64,000 nucleotides of DNA, from NCBI GenBank assembly GCA_021774795.1, contig JAJFIR010000031.1, forward strand, positions 248,001-312,000, given 5' to 3'. The position numbers and the translations under genes were made by a program. Under the pieces are notes generated by a model. That model was not told where the DNA came from, ran no database searches, and worked only from the letters and a program-made list of their open reading frames with translations. This document shows positions 32,980 to 43,068 of this stretch, one piece after another; the first letter of the stretch is position 1, and every line of letters begins with the position of its first letter. This stretch comes from Emcibacteraceae bacterium (lineage in GTDB: Bacteria; Pseudomonadota; Alphaproteobacteria; Sphingomonadales; Emcibacteraceae).

Positions 32980-33579
32980 ATGAATAGAATTGTAAAATTA
33001 GGCGGCTTATTCTTGGCATTGTTTATGCTCACAAATTGTTCATCAACAACGAAGAGCAACGTGACACGCTTTCATCAGTTACCAATCCCAAATGGCCAAT
33101 CGATAGAAGTGATCGCAATGGACCCGACATTGCAACAAAGCATTGAATTTGGGGCATATGCAGAAATGGTTGGTCAAAAATTGGGCGTACATGGTTATGC
33201 TGCGCCTTCAGGAAATGCGACAAACTATATCGCGGAGATTTCCTATAATATTCGCCCCCTTAGAGACACCATAGTAGAGGACCGCTCGCCGGTATCTGTC
33301 GGTGTTGGTGTCGGCAGCGGCGGACGCCGAGGCACATCAATGGGAGTAGGTGTTTCAACGGGATTTGGATCATCCAGTTCAAAAGTGGAATATGTGAGCG
33401 TTCTAAATCTGAACATTATCCGCCTGAGTGATGGCAGCCGACTTTATGAAGGACGCGTCGAAAATCTTGGCCGAAACCAGAATTTAGCGCAAGTGATGCC
33501 TATTTTAGTTGAGGCTTTATTTCAAAACTTCCCCGGCGAAAGCGGCACTTCAGATACCGTCGAGCACTCTGCCAACTAA
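32980..33579 (+). CDS. DUF4136-like lipoprotein
   Basis: The 199-residue protein has a lipoprotein signal (MNRIVKLGGLFLALFMLTNC, lipobox LTNC, Cys20). The middle contains a Gly/Ser-rich stretch around residues 107-135, and the following segment VLNLNIIRLSDGSRLYEGRV is typical of DUF4136 proteins. These are periplasmic or outer-membrane lipoproteins of unknown function. AAGGA precedes the ATG. It is the first gene of the core region after the tRNA. Confidence 0.82.
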   Translation: MNRIVKLGGLFLALFMLTNCSSTTKSNVTRFHQLPIPNGQSIEVIAMDPTLQQSIEFGAYAEMVGQKLGVHGYAAPSGNATNYIAEISYNIRPLRDTIVEDRSPVSVGVGVGSGGRRGTSMGVGVSTGFGSSSSKVEYVSVLNLNIIRLSDGSRLYEGRVENLGRNQNLAQVMPILVEALFQNFPGESGTSDTVEHSAN

Positions 33580-33596
33580 AAATACTGGAACAATAA

Positions 33597-34223
33597 ATGA
33601 TTTCTTTAAAAGAGAAGCCTGACACTTGTGATCGACTGCCTGCGAGTAATCCGTCTATGGAAACACTTGATTTAATGATGTCAAGGCGTTCGCTTACCGT
33701 TAAAGACATGGTCGAACCCGGTCCAGATACAGATCAAGTTGAACAGCTCCTCATCATAGGCGCTCGGGTACCCGATCATAAAAAACAAGTCCCTTGGCGC
33801 TTTCTAACTATTCAAGGTGATGCACGCGCAAAAATAGGTGAAAAATTACGCGAGGTTTTTGCCAAACACAATCCGGATGCAAGCAGCGATATCCTGAATT
33901 TTGAGGAAAACCGTTTCATGCGCGCCCCATTGATTATTGCTGTAATTTCAACCGCCACACCGGACAATGAAAAAGTGCCTGAATGGGAGCAAATATTAAC
34001 GGCTGGTGCCGTGTGTCAAAATATTTTAATTGCGGCTAATGCAATGGGTTTTGCCGCCCAATGGCTGTCGGAATGGTATGCGTATGACGCGGAAATTTTA
34101 TCATCGTTCCATCTTTCGAAAAAAGAAAGAATTGCCGGTTTTATTTATATCGGATCGCCGGGAAAAGAGCCTGCTGAAAGAGGACGCCCGGATATTAACG
34201 AGATTACGCAAGAATGGACCTAA
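33597..34223 (+). CDS. Nitroreductase family protein (YdjA-like)
   Basis: The 208-residue FMN reductase has the RRSLTVKDM opening (residues 30-38), in which RRS is the usual FMN-phosphate contact. It continues with VPDHKKQVPWRF and ends with FIYIGSPGKEPAERGRP. The short form lacking an insert matches the YdjA group. It would use NAD(P)H and FMN, but the natural substrate is not known. Its stop overlaps the stop of the convergent PAS gene. The lipoprotein gene ends 17 bp upstream. Confidence 0.87.
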   Translation: MISLKEKPDTCDRLPASNPSMETLDLMMSRRSLTVKDMVEPGPDTDQVEQLLIIGARVPDHKKQVPWRFLTIQGDARAKIGEKLREVFAKHNPDASSDILNFEENRFMRAPLIIAVISTATPDNEKVPEWEQILTAGAVCQNILIAANAMGFAAQWLSEWYAYDAEILSSFHLSKKERIAGFIYIGSPGKEPAERGRPDINEITQEWT

Positions 34224-34675
34224 TAAAAATGATGTCCAACTAATATCTTGTTTACATTTTCACCGTCATCGGCGAGGGGCAGAATAATAAAGGATGTGTT
34301 TACATATTCTTTATTAATATTTCCCAAATTTTTCGTTACATAATATGGTTTTCTGCTGTCCACACACCACATAAGACGCTTAATCGCTTCTTTGTGTTCC
34401 GGATATAAATTCATAGTCTTACCGGTATGTTCACCATAAACATTTGTACATTCTGTGCCGATTAGCCGAAATATAATGGATTTGTCAACCACATCAAAAT
34501 CAAGTATCATGAGGGTCGGCAACATATGTTTCAATTCATGAACATGAATGTCCCGTCGTGCCGGCATAGCACGATCGCCTTTCACCTTCAGCCAGTAATT
34601 ATAAAGTTCAGTCTGTAGAGGATTAGTAAAGTCGTCGTCGTTGAAATTTAGAAATAAGTTTGTATTTTCGTTCAT
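34220..34675 (-). CDS. PAS-domain protein (PAS_5 family)
   Basis: This single PAS-type domain of 151 residues has YNYWLKVKGDRAMPARRDI near 25 and FRLIGTECTNVYG near 70, typical of the alphaproteobacterial PAS_5 family. No output domain is fused. Ligand and partner are unknown. The family is usually encoded in housekeeping regions. It is convergent with the nitroreductase gene, with stops sharing bases. Confidence 0.85.
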   Translation of the reverse strand: MNENTNLFLNFNDDDFTNPLQTELYNYWLKVKGDRAMPARRDIHVHELKHMLPTLMILDFDVVDKSIIFRLIGTECTNVYGEHTGKTMNLYPEHKEAIKRLMWCVDSRKPYYVTKNLGNINKEYVNTSFIILPLADDGENVNKILVGHHFY

Positions 34676-34750
34676 TATATTAAACCATATCTGTATGGCC
34701 GCCTCTTTATTATAATATATAATTGATGATTAAATTGCGTATGCAGGATT

Positions 34751-36340
34751 TTATACGAGTTGTTCCTTGGTCTTAAGAAATTTTAATTCCGGGTTGTCTT
34801 CTTTTGCCTTATCTAGTCGCCAGGCATTACGCGCCAGAAATACAGGTGAACCATTATGATCTTCCGCCATATTCGCTTTGTTACTATCTACAAAATTTTT
34901 CAACAAAAACGGATCATCCGCCTCAACCCACAATGCCGTATAAAGTGAAGTGGCTTCAAACCGGCACGGTACATCATATTCAGTACGAATACGGTCCGCC
35001 ATTACTTCAAATTGCAACATACCCACAACACCGACATACCATTCAGCGCCAATTACCGGCTTGAAAACCCTGGCAGCACCTTCTTCGGCTAGTTGATGCA
35101 GGGCGCGCGACAGATGTTTTGCCCTCATCGGATCCTCAGGGCGCACGGTTTGGATATATTCCGGCGCAAAGCTGGGAATACCTGTAAATCTTAAATTTTC
35201 ACCTTCAGTAAGGCTATCTCCGATACGTAGATTGCCATGATTGGGAATGCCAATGATATCGCCGGGCCACGCTTCTTCCGCTAGCTTACGGTCTTGGGCC
35301 AAAAATAATACCGGATTATGTAAATTTACTAATTTTTCGCTGCGAACATGTTTGAGCTTCATACCGCGCTTAAACTTTCCAGATACCATTCTGAAAAATG
35401 CGATGCGGTCACGGTGTTTAGGATCCATATTCGCTTGAATTTTAAATACAAACCCGCTGACTTTTGTTTCATATGCATCGACATCTCGCAATGTGGTAGC
35501 ATATTGGCCCGGTTTTGGCGCATATTTAGTGAGGCCATCAAGCAGCTCTCTAACCCCAAAAGTATTAATGGCACTGCCAAAAAAGACCGGAGTCAACGTG
35601 CCATCGAGATAATCTTGTTCATTGAACTCCGGACATAATTCGCGCACCATTTGTACTTCTTCGCGTAATTTTTCAAGCAAGTCGCTTCGAATTAATTTTT
35701 CCAGTTTTGGATCATTAATACCTTCGCACACAACACCTTCATCAGGTACATCGCCTTTGCTTTTTTCTATTAAAATTAGACGGTCATTGATAAGATCATA
35801 GCAACCTTTGAAATCCCTTCCCATCCCAATAGGCCACGTGGCGGGTGCAATATCGAGTGCCAATTTATCAGCCAAATTATCCAGCAAATCAAAAGGGTCT
35901 AAAGATTCCCTATCCATTTTATTAAAAAATGAAATTACTGGCATATCACGAAGGCGACATACTTCAAATAGCTTTTGCGTTTGCCCTTCTACGCCTTTCG
36001 CAGAATCCAGAACCATTACAGCACTATCTACGGCCGTTAAAACACGGTATGTGTCTTCAGAGAAATCTTCATGTCCAGGCGTATCAAGCAGATTAAACAT
36101 CCGCTTATTATACTCAAATGACATTACGGAAGAGGCAACCGAAATACCACGTTCTTGCTCAACTTTCATCCAATCAGATCGGGCGCGCCTTCGGTCACCG
36201 CGCGCTTTAACTTCTCCCGCCAATTGAATGGCGCCACCAAATAGAAGTAATTTTTCTGTTAATGTTGTTTTACCAGCATCGGGATGGGCAATTATCGCAA
36301 ACGTTTTGCGTCGATCGACTTCGTTATCTAAAACGGACAT
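34751..36340 (-). CDS. prfC: Peptide chain release factor 3
   Basis: The 529-residue translational GTPase has the P-loop AHPDAGKT (residues 18-25), GISVASS (switch I), DTPGHEDF (switch II) and NKMD. It also has RF3-specific stretches such as ARGDRRRARSDWM and the C-terminal domain with FEVMADRIRTEYDVPC. It removes RF1/RF2 from ribosomes after peptide release. Length matches the E. coli protein. A rho-independent terminator upstream insulates it from the Sel1-like gene. Confidence 0.97.
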   Translation of the reverse strand: MSVLDNEVDRRKTFAIIAHPDAGKTTLTEKLLLFGGAIQLAGEVKARGDRRRARSDWMKVEQERGISVASSVMSFEYNKRMFNLLDTPGHEDFSEDTYRVLTAVDSAVMVLDSAKGVEGQTQKLFEVCRLRDMPVISFFNKMDRESLDPFDLLDNLADKLALDIAPATWPIGMGRDFKGCYDLINDRLILIEKSKGDVPDEGVVCEGINDPKLEKLIRSDLLEKLREEVQMVRELCPEFNEQDYLDGTLTPVFFGSAINTFGVRELLDGLTKYAPKPGQYATTLRDVDAYETKVSGFVFKIQANMDPKHRDRIAFFRMVSGKFKRGMKLKHVRSEKLVNLHNPVLFLAQDRKLAEEAWPGDIIGIPNHGNLRIGDSLTEGENLRFTGIPSFAPEYIQTVRPEDPMRAKHLSRALHQLAEEGAARVFKPVIGAEWYVGVVGMLQFEVMADRIRTEYDVPCRFEATSLYTALWVEADDPFLLKNFVDSNKANMAEDHNGSPVFLARNAWRLDKAKEDNPELKFLKTKEQLV

Positions 36341-36350
36341 AAATTATTCT

Positions 36351-36389
36351 CAAAATAAAAAAGCTCTTAAACTCGCCGGAATTTAAGAG
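36351..36389 (-). terminator. Rho-independent terminator between the Sel1-like gene and prfC
   Basis: On the minus strand the stem CTCTTAAA/TTTAAGAG (arms 36382-36389 and 36364-36371) is followed by a CTTTTTTATTTT run. It lies after the small Sel1-like gene and before prfC, so prfC should have its own promoter here. Confidence 0.7.
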
Positions 36390-36433
36390 TTGCGCTGTCA
36401 TAAGTACAGCTTTATTTTCTATTTTCAGCTAAA

Positions 36434-36811
36434 TTATTCTATACCAAATTCAACAAGAGCGCGTGCCGCGTCTTCCCTGCCGTTTCTTAGTGCTTCTAGT
36501 AGCCATATTTTGGCACGATACAAATCTTTATCAACCCCTTCGCCATATGCGTATAATAATCCCGTTACCAGTTGCGCATCCTTAAAACCAAGATTGGCGA
36601 GAGGTATACATATTGCATATGCGACTTCAAAATCAGACCTCGCAAAGGCTTCCAGGCAGCGTGATTGTTTGGCTTCATAATAGACAAAATCAATCTGTTT
36701 ATTTTCAATGTCTGTGGGAATTATTGAGTGATGCGAAGCAGAGGCCTGTGAAGTCATAGTGGTCGCTAAAAAAACTATATACAAACACATCGCAACATAA
36801 GACTTCAACAT
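36434..36811 (-). CDS. Sel1-like repeat protein, secreted
   Basis: I choose the inner ATG at 36811, which places a clean signal peptide (MLKSYVAMCLYIVFLATTMT, cut after ASA) at the N-terminus. The remaining about 100 residues contain one to two TPR/Sel1-like helices: FEVAYAICIPLANLGFKDAQ and then LLYAYGEGVDKDLYRAKIWL. It is probably a periplasmic protein-interaction module. The precise role is unknown. Confidence 0.75.
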   Translation of the reverse strand: MLKSYVAMCLYIVFLATTMTSQASASHHSIIPTDIENKQIDFVYYEAKQSRCLEAFARSDFEVAYAICIPLANLGFKDAQLVTGLLYAYGEGVDKDLYRAKIWLLEALRNGREDAARALVEFGIE

Positions 36812-36841
36812 AGTACTCGGCCCCTCTAAAGAGATAAACAT

Positions 36842-37081
36842 ACATATTAACTTTTTAGTAATACTTCACATCAAATAAAGCAAAACACATGCCAAACATA
36901 AATACTTATTATTTTTCAGTTAGTTAAATGATATTTCTTAAAATAAGGAACGCAAAAATCGTTACCGATGTAAAATTACTTTACACTATTTAGCCTATTG
37001 TACCATATTAGGAAAAAACTTGGATTTGAAGATCAGGCGCGTTATGCTGCGTGATATGCAGAGCTCAAATTGAGAGAAATA
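36842..37081. other. AT-rich intergenic stretch, nothing recognised
   Basis: This stretch lies between divergently transcribed genes. It must hold a promoter for each side. I see no strong consensus, palindrome or RNA. Confidence 0.3.
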
Positions 37082-37201
37082 ATGAGTAAATTTCACCGTA
37101 ATAAAAAAAAGAAGCCGCAAGAGGCAAAAGATAAACGACTGATCATCATTCTCATCCTCGCTGCAGTCGTAACAATTGCTTTTTTATCGGCTATTTCATA
37201 G
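37082..37201 (+). CDS. Small hydrophobic protein (39 aa)
   Basis: ATG at 37082 is preceded by GAGAGA. The product has a strongly basic N-terminus (MSKFHRNKKKKPQEAKDKR) and then one membrane helix (LIIILILAAVVTIAFLSAIS). This tail-anchored layout is a common small bacterial membrane protein type. The ORF is compact and faces away from ppdK. Its function is unknown, but the composition is unlike random sequence. Confidence 0.6.
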   Translation: MSKFHRNKKKKPQEAKDKRLIIILILAAVVTIAFLSAIS

Positions 37202-37284
37202 AGTTACTATTGAAATCTGGATTTCAGAACATCGAAGAAACTTTATTACGCCCCTTTGATAGATATGATGGACATATGTTCTTC

Positions 37285-39942
37285 TTATCTTAGAGCGGCC
37301 TGTGCCGCTGCCAGGCGGGCAATAGGCACCCGATAAGGCGAACATGAAACATAATCAAGACCGTTAATGTGACAAAATTCGACTGATGACGGATCACCGC
37401 CATGTTCACCACATATGCCAATTTTCAAGCCTGGTTTTGTCTTGCGACCACGTTCTACACCAATTATTACAAGCTCCCCAACGCCGTCTTGATCAAGACT
37501 TACAAACGGGTCTTGATCATAAATATCTGCTTTTAGATAATCATTCAAAAAATAAGCACTGTCATCTCGGCTTATACCGTATGTAGTTTGAGTTAGATCG
37601 TTAGTACCGAAACTAAAGAAATCTGCTTCATTGGCAATCTCTCCAGCTTGCAGTGCCGCACGCGGCAACTCGATCATCGTTCCCACCATATAGTCAAGCT
37701 TTATACCAGATTTCTCGATAATATCCTCCGCCAGATCGCAAATTAATTTTCGCAATATTTCAAGCTCTTTCCTTGTTCCTACGAGAGGCACCATTATTTC
37801 CGGCACTACTGCTTCGCCGAGTGTTTTTGAAACTTCAAGTGCCGCTTCAATTATCGCACGCGTCTGCATTTCGTATATTTCAGGATATGATATACCTAAT
37901 CGACAACCCCGATGTCCAAGCATTGGATTAAATTCATGAAGTTCTTCTGCGCGACGTTTTAAAAATGCCATATCAACATTCATTACCTTCGCTACGTCAA
38001 CAAAATCTTCATCGGTATGGGGGAGGAATTCATGCAACGGCGGATCAAGCAGCCTTACGGTAACGGGAAGTCCCTTCATGATGGTAAAAAGTTCGATAAA
38101 ATCTTCGCGCTGAACGGGTAGTAATTTTTCAAGTGCTGCCCGTCGTCCGGTTTCATCTTCTGACATAATCATTTGGCGCACATTGATAATACGGTCCGCA
38201 TCAAAAAACATATGTTCTGTGCGGCTCAGCCCAATTCCTTCTGCGCCAAACTCCCGCGCCGCTGATGCATCCAGTGGTGTTTCAGCATTTGTTCGAACAT
38301 TTAATAGACGCACATTATCTGCCCAGCCCATGAGTTCGTTAAAATGCCCGCCGAGCTCCGGTTTAATGGTCGCAACTTCGCCGGACATAACTTCGCCGTT
38401 ACCGCCATCTATTGTAACAATTTCATGTTTATTGATGGTTCTACCAGCAACAGTAATTGTGCCCTGCGACATATCAATATAAAGTGCTCCCGCGCCGGAA
38501 ACGCAGGGCCGACCCATACCACGGGCAACCACAGCAGCGTGCGAAGTCATGCCACCACGACTGGTTAAAATACCGCACGCTGCATGCATTCCGTGAATAT
38601 CTTCTGGGCTTGTTTCAATACGCACGAGGATGACGCTCTTCCCATCTTTGGAAAGTTCTTCTGCTTCGTCGGCATTAAATACAACCATTCCACTCGCTGC
38701 ACCCGGTGATGCGGGAAGACCTTTCGTTAGCACATCCCGATTTGCTTCGGGATCAAGTGTCGGATGCAGCAACTGATCAAGCGCGCCCGGATCAACACGA
38801 AGCAAGGCTTCCTCTTTGGTAATAATATTGTCATGAACCATTTCCACAGCAATCTTAAGAGCTGCCGGTGCGGTTCTTTTACCGCTGCGGGTCTGTAAAA
38901 TCCAGAGCTTTCTTTGCTGTACGGTGAATTCAATATCCTGCATATCCCGGTAGTGGGCTTCCAGTTTTTGAAAGACACTCGCCAATTCATTATATACTTC
39001 GGGCATACTTTCTTCCATGGAAGGTATATTGGCACCCGCTGCCTCACGCGAAGACTTTGTTAAATACTGAGGCGTGCGAATACCAGCAACCACATCCTCG
39101 CCCTGGGCATTTATCAGATATTCACCATAATAAGCATTTTCGCCAGTCGATGGGTCGCGCGTAAATGCAACACCTGTCGCACAGTCATCACCCATATTTC
39201 CAAAAACCATCGATTGAACATTAACCGCCGTACCCCATGTATGAGGTATATTATGAAGACGGCGGTATACCATTGCTCTCTCGATCATCCATGATCCAAA
39301 TACAGCATCGATAGCACCCCAAAGCTGTTCATTAACGTCTTGCGGAAACGGGTGCCCAAGCTCTTCTTCGGTTTTTTCTTTAAAGGCTTTACTTAACGCT
39401 TTCCAATCTTCGGCTTCAAGTTCGGTATCAAGGACGACGCCATTTTCTTCTTTATGGATTTCCAATAACTCTTCGAAAAGGTAATGTTCAACACCAAGCA
39501 CCACATCCGAATACATTTGTATGAACCGGCGGTAGCTATCATAAGCAAAACGTTCATCTCCACTTTTTTTCGCCAGTGCCTTAACAGTGATATCATTTAA
39601 ACCAAGGTTTAAGACAGTGTCCATCATACCCGGCATTGAAACCCGCGCACCTGAACGAACGGAAACAAGAAGTGGATTTTCTTCATCACCAAACTTCGCG
39701 CCAACCGTCTTTTCAATAATCGATATGGAGGCACTTACTTGCTGTGCTAAATCGGAAGGGTAGGTATTATTATTATCATAAAATGCGGTACATACTTCAG
39801 TGGTAATCGTAAAGCCTGGTGGGACAGGCAATTCTAAATTTGACATTTCAGCTAAATTTGCGCCCTTACCGCCCAGCAAATTTTTCATGGATGCTTCGCC
39901 TTCAGCCGATCCATCACCGAAATTGTAAACCCACTTATTCAT
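37285..39942 (-). CDS. ppdK: Pyruvate, phosphate dikinase
   Basis: The 885-residue three-domain enzyme starts with the nucleotide-binding domain containing GGKGANLAEM. The phosphohistidine domain is in the middle (GGMTSHAAVVARGMGRPCVS, catalytic His near residue 460). The PEP/pyruvate domain is at the end, with the catalytic Cys motif GICGEHGGDPSS near 830. It interconverts ATP, Pi and pyruvate with AMP, PPi and PEP. It follows glyS by 7 bp, an arrangement common in alphaproteobacteria. Length and motifs are complete. Confidence 0.97.
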   Translation of the reverse strand: MNKWVYNFGDGSAEGEASMKNLLGGKGANLAEMSNLELPVPPGFTITTEVCTAFYDNNNTYPSDLAQQVSASISIIEKTVGAKFGDEENPLLVSVRSGARVSMPGMMDTVLNLGLNDITVKALAKKSGDERFAYDSYRRFIQMYSDVVLGVEHYLFEELLEIHKEENGVVLDTELEAEDWKALSKAFKEKTEEELGHPFPQDVNEQLWGAIDAVFGSWMIERAMVYRRLHNIPHTWGTAVNVQSMVFGNMGDDCATGVAFTRDPSTGENAYYGEYLINAQGEDVVAGIRTPQYLTKSSREAAGANIPSMEESMPEVYNELASVFQKLEAHYRDMQDIEFTVQQRKLWILQTRSGKRTAPAALKIAVEMVHDNIITKEEALLRVDPGALDQLLHPTLDPEANRDVLTKGLPASPGAASGMVVFNADEAEELSKDGKSVILVRIETSPEDIHGMHAACGILTSRGGMTSHAAVVARGMGRPCVSGAGALYIDMSQGTITVAGRTINKHEIVTIDGGNGEVMSGEVATIKPELGGHFNELMGWADNVRLLNVRTNAETPLDASAAREFGAEGIGLSRTEHMFFDADRIINVRQMIMSEDETGRRAALEKLLPVQREDFIELFTIMKGLPVTVRLLDPPLHEFLPHTDEDFVDVAKVMNVDMAFLKRRAEELHEFNPMLGHRGCRLGISYPEIYEMQTRAIIEAALEVSKTLGEAVVPEIMVPLVGTRKELEILRKLICDLAEDIIEKSGIKLDYMVGTMIELPRAALQAGEIANEADFFSFGTNDLTQTTYGISRDDSAYFLNDYLKADIYDQDPFVSLDQDGVGELVIIGVERGRKTKPGLKIGICGEHGGDPSSVEFCHINGLDYVSCSPYRVPIARLAAAQAALR

Positions 39943-39949
39943 TTTTATT

Positions 39950-42001
39950 TCAACCTTCTATTTTAGAAAAATCGACAACCAAATTCATGGTTGTTCTGAT
40001 ATTCGATAATAATTTTAATCTGTTGATACGCACATTTTCTTCTTCACTATTCACCGTAACCTTGTCAAAAAAACCATCTATTGGAATTCTGAGTGACGAT
40101 AACGCTCTCATCGCACCAACAAGATCCTCGTCTATCATTGACTTTTGTACGTCTCGATTAACATTTGAAAGGACATCATTTAGTGTCTTTTCTTCTACCA
40201 TTTCTAACAGCTCAACCTTAACAATTCCCTGATATTGGGTAGCATTTTTCTTTTCTTCTGCTTTTAAGATATTTGCGGCTCTTTTATAACCTGCAAGTAA
40301 ATTTTCACCATCATCCGAGTTTAAAAAATCTTGCAGAGCTTTAGCTTTAGAAATAAGTTTTACGAAATCCCAGTCAAATTCTGCACCAATAATATCATGA
40401 GAGATACCAGCATCTTTACAGTAAACTTTCAGCCTGTCCCAAAAGAAATTCCGGAGTTCCGATAAACATTCATCCTCGTCGACTTCTAACATACCATGTA
40501 GCTGGATCGATCTGCGAATTGGAAATTCCATATTAATTCGCACTTCATTTTCCAATATAAGCCTGATTATTCCCAGCGCGGCGCGGCGTAAAGCAAAAGG
40601 GTCTTTCGATCCCGTTGGTTTTTCATTGATGGCAAAGAAGCCCGTTAAAATATCAATCTTATCCGCAAGAGCTACAACAACACTCACAGGTTCAGATGGA
40701 CAAGCATCGCTTGGACCTTTGGGTGAATATTGATCAGCGATGGCATTTGCAACTTCCGTATCCAATCCCTCAGCCAAAGCAAAATATTTACCCATTAACC
40801 CTTGCAGTTCAGGGCACTCATCAACCATTCCAGTAACAAGATCGGATTTCGATAAACGCGCTGCAAGTTTTACATTTTTAACCTCCGCATTTATAAATTC
40901 TGCTAGATATCCAGATAGTTCCGTTAAGCGTTTGACGCGCGCCCCAACGGTACCAAGCTTAGCGTGAAAAATTATATCATTAAGTGCTGGTATTCGATCT
41001 TCTAGTTTGGTCTTTAAATCCTGATCCCAGAAAAATTTAGTATCACTTAAACGTGCTCTTAAAACTCGCTGATTTCCATCAATAATTTTAATGCCTTGAT
41101 CGTTAGTAACCATATTCGAGACAAATATGAATTTATTAGCAAGGTTTCCGTTATCATCTTTCAGTGAAAAATATTTCTGATGCGTTCGCATAGCAGATGT
41201 AAGGGCTTCCGGCGGAACATCTAAAAATTCAGTGTCGAATTCACCTATCATCACCTGTGGGTATTCTGCGAGTCCAGCAACTTCTGCAAGTAAAGCATCG
41301 TCAGTAACCATGTGCAGTCCTGCATCACGGGCAAGCTTTTCAGCATCATTTCCAATTTTTTCAATACGGTCGTTTCGATCCAAAACCACAAATGCTTTCT
41401 CAAGCTTATTTCTGTAATTTGCGAATGACGATACTTCAATTTCGTCAGGTGCCATAAACTGATGGCCATATGTTTTATTGTTTGATGCTATATTGCCAAG
41501 GTTAAATTGAACGATAATACCGTCTAAAATGCAAAGGATATTATGTATTGGGCGCACCCAACGTAGCGATCCCGCACCCCAACGTTGAGACTTTGCCCAA
41601 GGGAAATTGCGAATTATGTCGGGTACTGCTTCACTTATTATTTCACTAGCGTTTCGCCCTTTTTGATCGATTATCGCATATAAAAACGTACCTTTTTTAT
41701 CTTCGCGTTCAACCAATTCTTCTCGACTTACGCCTGCTCCTCTTATAAATCCTTCTATAGCCTTTTCAGGCGCATCGCTTCGCGGACCGCGACGTTCCTC
41801 GCTGATATCTTGCTGCACTGTCACGAGGCTATCAATATGAAGGGTTAGTCGGCGCGCGGTAACATAACTATTTACCTCACCGAACTCAAGTAAAGCATCC
41901 GTCAGTTTATCTGTAACCAAATGTTTTAAATCAACTGACGCTTTTTCCTGCATGCGTGCGGGTATCTCTTCTGAAAAAATCTCAAGGAGAAATTCAGCCA
42001 T
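39950..42001 (-). CDS. glyS: Glycyl-tRNA synthetase beta subunit
   Basis: The 683-residue beta chain begins MAEFLLEIFSEEIPARMQ, the typical start. It has the ERRGPRSDAP segment near 90, the HD-like middle region and the C-terminal anticodon-binding part. It pairs with the alpha chain encoded immediately upstream (the stop and start are adjacent). The two-gene alpha2beta2 type is standard in proteobacteria. The gene is complete. Confidence 0.96.
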   Translation of the reverse strand: MAEFLLEIFSEEIPARMQEKASVDLKHLVTDKLTDALLEFGEVNSYVTARRLTLHIDSLVTVQQDISEERRGPRSDAPEKAIEGFIRGAGVSREELVEREDKKGTFLYAIIDQKGRNASEIISEAVPDIIRNFPWAKSQRWGAGSLRWVRPIHNILCILDGIIVQFNLGNIASNNKTYGHQFMAPDEIEVSSFANYRNKLEKAFVVLDRNDRIEKIGNDAEKLARDAGLHMVTDDALLAEVAGLAEYPQVMIGEFDTEFLDVPPEALTSAMRTHQKYFSLKDDNGNLANKFIFVSNMVTNDQGIKIIDGNQRVLRARLSDTKFFWDQDLKTKLEDRIPALNDIIFHAKLGTVGARVKRLTELSGYLAEFINAEVKNVKLAARLSKSDLVTGMVDECPELQGLMGKYFALAEGLDTEVANAIADQYSPKGPSDACPSEPVSVVVALADKIDILTGFFAINEKPTGSKDPFALRRAALGIIRLILENEVRINMEFPIRRSIQLHGMLEVDEDECLSELRNFFWDRLKVYCKDAGISHDIIGAEFDWDFVKLISKAKALQDFLNSDDGENLLAGYKRAANILKAEEKKNATQYQGIVKVELLEMVEEKTLNDVLSNVNRDVQKSMIDEDLVGAMRALSSLRIPIDGFFDKVTVNSEEENVRINRLKLLSNIRTTMNLVVDFSKIEG

Positions 42002-42883
42002 TTATTCGCCCTCACCAATTGATTTTAGATAAGCTTCACAGCACGTCTTCGCCAGCGTTCGTACCCTGCCTATATAAGCTTGGCGCTCAGTGACACTAAT
42101 CACGCCACGTGAATCCAGAAGATTGAATATATGCGACGCTTTTATGCATTGGTCATATGCTGGCAATGGATAGATACCACGAGTAAGAATGGACTTACAT
42201 TCAGCTTCAGCATTATCAAAATGTTTAAAAAGGATATCAGTGTCTGCAATTTCAAAGTTATAGGCCGAAAACTCCTGCTCATTTTGCAAGAAAATTTCTC
42301 CGTATTTTACGCCTTCGTTATTCCAAGCGAGATCATATACATTATCAATGCCTTGAATATACATTGCCAACCGCTCTAGCCCGTATGTGAGTTCACCCAT
42401 AACCGGTTTGCAATCATAGCCGCCCACCTGCTGAAAATAAGTAAATTGACTCACTTCCATGCCGTCACACCAGACTTCCCATCCCAGGCCCCAGGCACCA
42501 AGTGTGGGACTTTCCCAGTCATCTTCAACAAACCGAATGTCATGCTCTGAGCTATCAATACCTAATATTTCCAGGCTTTTTAAGTAAAGTTCCTGAATAT
42601 TTTGAGGAGAGGGTTTTAACACGGTTTGAAACTGGTAATAATGTTGCAGCCTGTTTGGATTTTTCCCGTAACGTCCGTCAGTAGGTCGGCGGCACGGCTG
42701 AACATATGCTGCTTTCCAAGGCTTGCTTCCAAGTGATCTCAATGTAGTGGCAGGATGAAATGTGCCTGCGCCAACTTCCAGGTCATAAGACTGTAGAATA
42801 ACGCATCCTTGATCCGCCCAAAAATGTTGTAAATTCAAAATCAGATTTTGGAAACTATTGTCAACTTTCTGAGCAACACCCAT
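42002..42883 (-). CDS. glyQ: Glycyl-tRNA synthetase alpha subunit
   Basis: I choose ATG at 42883 ([12 protein letters not shown]), because the conserved family start is [19 protein letters not shown] just after it. An upstream ATG would add 24 residues not found in the family. The catalytic core is intact, with [16 protein letters not shown] and later [20 protein letters not shown]. It forms the alpha2beta2 enzyme with glyS. A GAAAG run lies about 12 bp before the chosen start. Confidence 0.95.
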   Translation of the reverse strand: MGVAQKVDNSFQNLILNLQHFWADQGCVILQSYDLEVGAGTFHPATTLRSLGSKPWKAAYVQPCRRPTDGRYGKNPNRLQHYYQFQTVLKPSPQNIQELYLKSLEILGIDSSEHDIRFVEDDWESPTLGAWGLGWEVWCDGMEVSQFTYFQQVGGYDCKPVMGELTYGLERLAMYIQGIDNVYDLAWNNEGVKYGEIFLQNEQEFSAYNFEIADTDILFKHFDNAEAECKSILTRGIYPLPAYDQCIKASHIFNLLDSRGVISVTERQAYIGRVRTLAKTCCEAYLKSIGEGE

Positions 42884-43068
42884 CGGATCGTTTCTTTCGC
42901 ATAAAATATCTGTAAAATCTGGAAGAAAACTACCGAGCGCACTCCCCAAGGTCAAGGGTTGAAATAATATTTAAGTTAAACTAGAGTGTCAGTTAGTTTT
43001 CAGGACGAGTTAGCCTTTGGTTAACCATAAAATTTACTAATGTTTTCAATACACTAACAAATACCGAT

